The position numbers and the translations under genes are program-made. A model generated the notes under the pieces. The model was not told the DNA's origin, did no database searches, and saw only the letters and a list, made by a program, of their open reading frames with translations. A DNA stretch of 35,079 nt. It comes from Prochlorococcus sp. AG-463-F15 (GTDB lineage Bacteria; Cyanobacteriota; Cyanobacteriia; PCC-6307; Cyanobiaceae). The DNA lies in contig QCRS01000009.1 of NCBI GenBank assembly GCA_003211755.1, forward strand, positions 1-35,079, written 5' to 3'. Positions 26,045-35,079 of the stretch are shown one piece after another. The first letter of the stretch is position 1, and each line of letters starts with the position of its first letter.

Positions 26045-26059
26045 AAGAAATTAGTTTCT
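26045..26059 (+). other. left arm of the inner pre-16S processing stem
   Basis: AAGAAATTAGTTTCT occurs here and identically at 27908-27922, on the other side of 16S. The sequence is nearly self-complementary, so the two copies can pair over 14 bases with G-U pairs, nested inside the outer stem. Confidence 0.6.
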
Positions 26060-26320
26060 GAAACCTTTTTGCCACATTTTGTTTAGTTTTCACGGACCAA
26101 GCAAAGTGTGAATGGTGTATCAGGTGGATGAAACGACCGGATCTGAGATCCTGGATAGTCACAAGGAAGAGATTCTTACGTGCACTCTACGAACCCTTCT
26201 CTTTGAATTAAGAGACAGGAGGCTAAAACTACTTTCAGTACGCCAGTGTTGATAAGTGGGTTAAGCAAATCAGACTGAATAGATGCGTTCTAAAAGACTC
26301 TCTATAAAAGGGCCTGATCT

Positions 26321-27804
<1,484 letters not shown>

Positions 27805-27907
27805 ACAGGGAGACAACAACTGATTTTGATGCCTGAATTATTTATTTTTAGGCCATAATCCTGTCACCTTAGGTCGATCGGTACCTCAGTTTTATATTGG
27901 AAAAACT

Positions 27908-27958
27908 AAGAAATTAGTTTCTAAAATCTTAAAATTCAGTTCCTAAACTTTGTCTAGG
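27908..27958 (+). other. right arms of the pre-16S processing stem
   Basis: Holds the inner repeat AAGAAATTAGTTTCT (27908-27922), then TCAGTTCCTAAACTTT (27936-27951) and TGTCTAGG (27951-27958). Both partners lie in the leader upstream of 16S, in nested order. Confidence 0.75.
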
Positions 27959-27981
27959 TCACACCCAACAAGGGTACTCCT

Positions 27982-28055
<74 letters not shown>

Positions 28056-28064
28056 TTCGGTGTT

Positions 28065-28137
28065 GGGGGTATAGCTCAGTTGGTAGAGCGCCTGCTTTGC
28101 AAGCAGGATGTCAGCGGTTCGAGTCCGCTTACCTCCA
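28065..28137 (+). tRNA. tRNA-Ala (anticodon TGC)
   Basis: A 73-base cloverleaf just nine bases after tRNA-Ile: acceptor GGGGGTA with TACCTCC, anticodon loop TTTGCAA on a CCTGC/GCAGG stem, T arm with GTTCGAGTC, discriminator A. Confidence 0.97.
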
Positions 28138-28611
28138 CTGATCACCTCCTGATGACGATGCTTAAGGAGAACTTTTGTTTGATTTGATCTAGAATTTGTT
28201 CTTGATGAATGAACCTAGCTTCTTGTCATACCTTCTGAAATTTTTTCAAGGTTGATAGGATGCTGGGCTCTCTGCAATTTAATTGCAGTGATGTTCAGTA
28301 GAACCTTGACAACTGCATAGGTAAGTCTGGAAAGAATAAAGCATCTCATGGATGCATTGTTTTTTTGGGTCAACTATTAGGATTCTGATTTAATTGGAAT
28401 TTTCGTTTGACTTGAATTGATAATGTTTGATTCTTGAGCAAGAGCCGAGACTCTATAACGCCCTTTCATTGCTTAATTGCTAATGAGAGTTCGATTTTTA
28501 ATTTTCCTTTTTGATACTAATGTATTAGATTATTTCTATTGTATTAGATCAAATTAACTCGAAAATTAAAGAGAAAAGTGTTAACAACACATAGCGTTTT
28601 AGAGATTATAT
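28138..28611 (+). other. second half of the 16S-23S spacer
   Basis: About 470 bp without a gene. It contains a hairpin CTGCAA-n5-TTGCAG (28272-28288) and the left arm of the pre-23S processing stem (28301-28321), whose GAACCTTGACAACTG start resembles the box A region of cyanobacterial spacers. The rest is AT-rich. Confidence 0.7.
28301..28321 (+). other. left arm of the pre-23S processing stem
   Basis: These 21 bases are complementary to 31551-31571, between 23S and 5S, at 20 of 21 positions. This is the expected double-stranded stem for RNase III cutting of pre-23S rRNA. Confidence 0.85.
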
Positions 28612-31486
<2,875 letters not shown>

Positions 31487-31550
31487 TTTTTTGGCTCTTC
31501 GAAAAACAGTTTTATTCTTTTTAGCTTTTAATTCCTTTTGGATTTAAAAG

Positions 31551-31571
31551 CCTATGCAGTTCTCAAGGTTC
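31551..31571 (+). other. right arm of the pre-23S processing stem
   Basis: Complementary to 28301-28321 with one mismatch. It lies between the 23S end and the 5S start. Confidence 0.85.
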
Positions 31572-31591
31572 ACTCTTTGGGAATTTAACTA

Positions 31592-31709
31592 TCTTGGTGT
31601 TCATGGCGATGTGGAACCACTCCGACCCATCTCGAACTCGGTTGTGAAACGCATCAGCGGCGAAGATATTTGGGGGGTAGCCCCCTGAGAAAATAGCTCA
31701 ATGCCAGGT
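31592..31709 (+). rRNA. rrf: 5S ribosomal RNA
   Basis: About 118 bases. It contains the conserved GATGTGGAACCACTCCGACC and CATCTCGAACTCGGTTGTGA core and ends AATGCCAGGT, which pairs with CTTGGTGTT at the start. Ends are approximate to one or two bases. Confidence 0.95.
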
Positions 31710-31710
31710 A

Positions 31711-32037
31711 AAAAAATTCCTAACATCAGATCACCATTTTCTAATAAGTAAATAGTGAATCTGAACAAAAAAGCCACCTCATAGAGGTGGCTTTTTTGTT
31801 TGAAATTCATTTGAAATTGACATGTGATTATAGCTAGATTTTTTATTGAAAGTGATTAGTAACTTTTGGAAGAATTGCAAATTGCATAAGAAATGAAATA
31901 AAAAATTAATCATATTCATAGTGCTCTATATATTGGCTTTACTTGATTTTTGCTTAATTAGTTGATTCAATTATTGATTTTGAATTTTTGATCAATTCGT
32001 AGTTATTGATTTTGTAAGCAAAGAAATTCAAAGGACT
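31711..32037. other. spacer after the rRNA operon
   Basis: About 330 bp. It holds the operon terminator (31767-31797); the rest, to the end of mutM, is very AT-rich and I see no gene. Confidence 0.6.
31767..31797 (+). terminator. rho-independent terminator of the rRNA operon
   Basis: GCCACCTC-ATA-GAGGTGGC, an 8-bp perfect stem extended by A6/T6, followed by the T-run. It lies about 60 bases after 5S. The symmetry could also stop leftward transcripts from the mutM side. Confidence 0.92.
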
Positions 32038-32913
32038 CTATTGTTGGCACTTGGAGCACCAATGTGTACTTCTCCCTGATAGCTTTTGACGTTCAATTCT
32101 TGTTCCACACCTTCGGCAAGGTTTCCCCTCTTTCTTGTATACCCATGCTGCTCCTCCATATTTGCCATTCCCCCCATCTAAATCCCTGAAATCACTAAAA
32201 GTTGTTCCACCTTTGCCAATACTTACTTTGAGAACTTTAGTTATACTTTTGCAGAGACGCTCAATCTCTATTCCTTTGAGTTCACCTGAAGGTTTTTGAG
32301 GCAATATTCTTGCTAAGAATAAACTTTCATCTGCATATATATTCCCTATCCCAGCGATAAGTGATTGGTCAAGTAAAGCTGATTTTATAGAACGATTTCT
32401 ACCTTTGAGGCATCTTTTGAGGTAAGTGGCGTTGAACTTTGTGCTAAATGGTTCTGGCCCAAGATGTTTTAACCCCGTGATGACTTTTTGGGGCGAGCTA
32501 TCTGAAGGCACCCACCACATTTGCCCGAAACTACGAATGTCAACAAATCGAAGCTCCTCTCCTTGCTTGTTCCAAAAACGAACCCTTGTATGAGGACATG
32601 GTATGACTTTTTGCTCATGCCATTGGAATTGTCCGGTCATGCGCAAGTGAACGCCCCACCATCCATGAAGTTTGGATTGTTTGTGCTCTTTTTTGTTTTG
32701 TGAAGCGTCCCTGTGTAAGGAAGCAATCAGATATTTGCCACGTCTTTGCCATTCTCCGACTTGTGAGCCAGTTAGGTTGGCTGTGAACTCGACTACACCT
32801 CCAGGGCTGGCAATTGCTCTTTCTCTAAATACTTCTACTCCTTCAATACAAAAAAATCTAAGACGATCCGCTAAGCCTTTGCGAACCGTCTCGACTTCAG
32901 GAAGTTCTGGCAA
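32038..32913 (-). CDS. mutM: formamidopyrimidine-DNA glycosylase
   Basis: DNA repair enzyme that removes oxidised guanine and cuts the abasic site. It has 291 aa, slightly longer than usual (about 270-285) owing to a Lys/Gln-rich insert after KYLIASLHRDASQ. The catalytic N-terminus PELPEVETVRKGL supplies Pro2 and Glu3; RRGKYLIASL carries the conserved Lys; DQSLIAGIGNIYADESLFLA is the helix-two-turn-helix; the C-terminal zinc finger has CRRC and CSKC. It ends five bases after the psaE gene boundary, on the same strand, so the two may be co-transcribed. Confidence 0.96.
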   Translation of the reverse strand: MPELPEVETVRKGLADRLRFFCIEGVEVFRERAIASPGGVVEFTANLTGSQVGEWQRRGKYLIASLHRDASQNKKEHKQSKLHGWWGVHLRMTGQFQWHEQKVIPCPHTRVRFWNKQGEELRFVDIRSFGQMWWVPSDSSPQKVITGLKHLGPEPFSTKFNATYLKRCLKGRNRSIKSALLDQSLIAGIGNIYADESLFLARILPQKPSGELKGIEIERLCKSITKVLKVSIGKGGTTFSDFRDLDGGNGKYGGAAWVYKKEGKPCRRCGTRIERQKLSGRSTHWCSKCQQ

Positions 32914-32918
32914 GCTAG

Positions 32919-33131
32919 TTAAGCGGGCTCTAATTCAGATTCTGCATAGTTTGAAGTGGTAATACCACCGTCTACCCCGCTGTAGACCTTGTAGTCCACC
33001 TTCTGGAAGCGAACAGTGACAGGGTACTTCCCGCCACCTTCAGAGGTTACTGAAGCGACTGTTCCTACTTCGTTGTACCAATAAGACTCTGGACGCTTGA
33101 TGCGCACCTTGTCACCTTTAGATACCGCCAT
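32919..33131 (-). CDS. psaE: photosystem I reaction centre subunit IV
   Basis: A 70-aa stromal-side (cytoplasmic) subunit of photosystem I that helps ferredoxin docking and cyclic electron flow. It has an SH3-like fold. The N-terminus [20 protein letters not shown] and the conserved [20 protein letters not shown] with TSNYAESEL are diagnostic. It starts at ATG 33131 and is divergent from the 346-aa gene across about 130 bases. mutM follows after five bases. Confidence 0.98.
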   Translation of the reverse strand: MAVSKGDKVRIKRPESYWYNEVGTVASVTSEGGGKYPVTVRFQKVDYKVYSGVDGGITTSNYAESELEPA

Positions 33132-33262
33132 CGCTGCGTTGTAGAAAACACTTCGTTAATAAGGTTATCGCTGAGAGGGTAAGAGTTTGCTTTAGCGTCA
33201 CAGAATGTCGTCGCAGCTGGCTAAGTCTGTGGCAGCATCCAGCTCATATTTAGTCTGTTTTT

Positions 33263-34303
33263 GTGACATCGACCATTTCGCTTGATCCTTCATTGCTTCA
33301 CTTAGATCTTCCAGATCCCGAAAAGGACGATTTAAGCAATATCGAGTTTTTGGATCAATTGGAGAAGGCTTGGGCGGTTTGCGATCGATTTGATTTGCAG
33401 ACTGAGATATGGAGAGGCAGAATTTTGCGGGTAGTTAGAGATCGGGAAAAGCGTGGTGGAGAAGGTCGTGGTGCTGGATTTTTGCTTTGGCTGAGAGAAA
33501 GAGAAATAAGCAAGACCCGTGCCTATGGATTGATCCAACTTGCTGATTCTGCTGATGATCTCGTTGGTGAAGGGGTTCTTGAGGAAGCAAGTGTTAATAA
33601 TTTTTCAAGGAGAGCTTTTATTGAAACTGCACAAGCCGCTCCAGAAGTGCAGCAGATGATTTCTGAAGCTGCGAATGAAGGGCAAGAAATCACGAGGAAG
33701 CAGGTTCGCCAGCTTACAGATGAGTTCACTTCCGCAACTAGCCCACTCTTGCCAGAAGAGATACGTGAGCGGACTCAGTCGAACTTGTTGCCGCCAAGAA
33801 TTGTTGCTCCATTAGTAAAGGAATTAGCAAAGTTACCTGAGGCTCAGCTAGAAGACTTACGCAAAACTTTGCGCGAAGAACCAGAAATTGATTGCATCAA
33901 AGATGTAACGAGTACTGCACGCTGGATTAGTAAATCTCTTGATGCATCTCTTGCTTTGCGGGCTTTTCAGGTTATGGATTTGAATCTTGAGAAAGCTATG
34001 GAGGAGGCGAAAAGGCTAGATGCTATGGGATTACTTGCGGATGCATGCAGCCAAGCTCAGGCGATTGAATCTTCAGTTCTTAAATTGCATACGGCATGGC
34101 GCAGATTAGGCGGCTTGCAGGAAAGACTCTGGTTAGAAAGTGGTACAAGCACTCCTTACTTGAGAGATGTCTTGAATATTTTGCAAACCCTTAGTGGTGC
34201 AACAATGCGGGTCTCTCTTGGCGAACTTTCTGGCGGAAAGAAATTGCGATTGCAGATAGTTGAAGAGGCTGCTGATCAATTGGAACCTCCAATATTAGGT
34301 TGA
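33263..34303 (+). CDS. conserved-looking hypothetical protein, 346 aa
   Basis: A soluble, almost wholly alpha-helical protein that I cannot assign. An in-frame stop just upstream leaves GTG 33263 as the only early start. Residues about 60-110 (RGAGFLLWLREREISKTRAY, then GLIQLADSADDLV) could form a helix-turn-helix-like segment, and the next part (NNFSRRAFIETAQAAPEVQQ, then ITRKQVRQLTDEF) resembles the helical region after the helix-turn-helix in ParB-like proteins; this is a pattern impression only. The middle is a proline/leucine linker (LLPPRIVAPLVKELAKLPE). The C-terminal third is helical (EKAMEEAKRLDAMGLLADAC) with a basic strand end (LGELSGGKKLRLQIVEE). No signal or membrane segment. It is a full-length, clean gene divergent from psaE. 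Confidence 0.8.
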   Translation: MTSTISLDPSLLHLDLPDPEKDDLSNIEFLDQLEKAWAVCDRFDLQTEIWRGRILRVVRDREKRGGEGRGAGFLLWLREREISKTRAYGLIQLADSADDLVGEGVLEEASVNNFSRRAFIETAQAAPEVQQMISEAANEGQEITRKQVRQLTDEFTSATSPLLPEEIRERTQSNLLPPRIVAPLVKELAKLPEAQLEDLRKTLREEPEIDCIKDVTSTARWISKSLDASLALRAFQVMDLNLEKAMEEAKRLDAMGLLADACSQAQAIESSVLKLHTAWRRLGGLQERLWLESGTSTPYLRDVLNILQTLSGATMRVSLGELSGGKKLRLQIVEEAADQLEPPILG

Positions 34304-34463
34304 TTTTTTATTATGGATTTGAATGCTATTGCTAATATTTTAGATAAGTATCTACTCCTTTTATGATCGTTATGGAGATAAAACTCTGGTTTTATCTCCT
34401 ACTTGCAGGGTGAATATGTTTTTCAGAACTTGGAAATTCTCTAGTTATGTTCAAATTAAGTCC

Positions 34464-35079
34464 TTAATTGCATAGATCATTCATTAGATCATGTTCGAAT
34501 TCATCTGCAGGTGGAATCCAATTCTTCCACTCTCCATTCTCGCCTGTGGAATTAATCCTACGAAATGAACAGTTAATAGCTATGTATAGTGATTTTCCAT
34601 TGCTGTGGATTATTGGAGCTACATGACTACCATCCATAATCTTCCAATTTGACCAATCGATATGGAGAGGGCCATATTTACGATTTTCAACTTTCTCAGA
34701 TGTAATTTTGTTATCTCGTAATGGCAATTGTTCCTGGTCATATTTTGTTAGGCTAAGCTTGGTCCCTGAAGACAATCTGTCAGGGGACTGAATGTTGTTT
34801 AGATTGATTAGATCCTTTATTGAAACTTTATGTACTTTAGATATCGAAGTTAAAGTTTGTCCCGGTAAAACTATATGAAAAGCTTGCTTCTGGTTTCTAT
34901 TGTGTTTTTCAGATTCTATTTCTTTGCTTGCTTCCAAATTGGATTCAGATAATTTAATATTTTGCCCTATATATAAATAATCAGCATTTTTAAGGTGATT
35001 TATTCTCTTCAATTCTTCTTCATCCTTTTTATACCTTATGGCAATATTATTCAGAGTATCCCCAGGAACTACTTTATGG
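34464..35079 (-). CDS. LysM-repeat protein, 5' end cut by the window
   Basis: The frame stays open to the right edge of the window, so the N-terminus is missing. Two LysM domains can be read: one at the edge (KVVPGDTLNNIAIRYKKDEE, then NADYLYIGQNIKL), including residues beyond the first internal start at 35012, and one after it (HIVLPGQTLTSISKVHKVSI, then LNNIQSPDRLSSGTKLSL). LysM binds peptidoglycan or other N-acetylglucosamine polymers, so an envelope location is likely. The roughly 75-residue C-terminal region, with YGPLHIDWSNWKIMDGSHVA and LYIAINCSFRRIN, is of a type I do not recognise and contains no catalytic motif I know. Confidence 0.85.
   Translation of the reverse strand, partial: HKVVPGDTLNNIAIRYKKDEEELKRINHLKNADYLYIGQNIKLSESNLEASKEIESEKHNRNQKQAFHIVLPGQTLTSISKVHKVSIKDLINLNNIQSPDRLSSGTKLSLTKYDQEQLPLRDNKITSEKVENRKYGPLHIDWSNWKIMDGSHVAPIIHSNGKSLYIAINCSFRRINSTGENGEWKNWIPPADEFEHDLMNDLCN

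Larger units (their letters stand above)
25615..26320 (+). other. promoter and long structured leader of the rRNA operon
   Basis: About 700 bp with no gene. It holds a possible promoter near 25708-25737, a strongly structured element (25762-25913), the left halves of the pre-16S processing stem (25920-25948 and 26045-26059), and a small hairpin plus T-run at 25981-25999. The operon's start must lie upstream of 25920, because the processing stem begins there. Confidence 0.7.

Noticed and set aside
31601-31810. 69-codon leftward frame across 5S and the terminator
   Set aside because: Its sequence is the reverse of 5S rRNA and the terminator hairpin.

Overview
This window looks like a piece of a low-light-adapted Prochlorococcus chromosome, of the SS120/MIT9211 kind. 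The organism is inferred from gene content and sequence character; no database was searched. The evidence is AT-rich DNA with tightly packed genes, photosystem II and I and cytochrome b6f genes (psbB, psbT, psbM, psaE, petB, petD), a PsbM with a long polar tail, and a reduced phycoerythrin cluster whose only visible linker is of the PpeC type.

Layout. 1-5.4 kb: phycoerythrin maturation genes. A HEAT-repeat lyase (cpeY-like) runs rightwards and converges on a leftward group of ppeC, a 62-aa ORF, cpeS and cpeT, followed by a PucC-family membrane protein. 5.4-7.6 kb: gene-poor, with a 79-aa protein, two overlapping candidate small ORFs (49 and 59 aa), tRNA-Phe and a DUF2470 protein. 7.6-12.7 kb: a leftward run of a frameshifted sugar kinase, metK, a HAD phosphatase, rpsA and nrdR. 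12.8-15.4 kb: psbB-psbT with a strong terminator, a 720-bp gap holding a 24-bp near-palindrome, and psbM on the other strand. 15.6-17.7 kb: a rightward run of thioesterase, prmC, a Sua5/YrdC protein and a 57-aa membrane protein. 17.8-22.8 kb: tRNA-Thr, then a leftward run of ctpA, an HD hydrolase, minC, minD and minE (cell-division site selection). 22.9-24.1 kb: petB-petD, divergent from ctpA across a very short intergenic region with a 14-bp perfect palindrome. 24.2-25.6 kb: a neutral invertase (GH100). 25.7-31.8 kb: a complete rRNA operon, 16S - tRNA-Ile(GAT) - tRNA-Ala(TGC) - 23S - 5S - terminator. 32.0-35.1 kb: mutM and psaE leftwards, an unknown 346-aa protein rightwards, and the downstream part of a LysM-repeat protein that runs off the window.

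No prophage, transposon, CRISPR array or clearly foreign island was found. The best candidates for undescribed biology are: the unusually structured RNA leader ahead of the pre-16S processing stem; the two hidden small ORFs; the single-base frameshift in the ribulokinase-like gene, at an A6 run; and several near-perfect palindromes in photosynthesis-gene intergenic regions. The rRNA operon itself explains its long-range complementarities: the pre-16S and pre-23S processing stems can be read directly from the flanking spacers.
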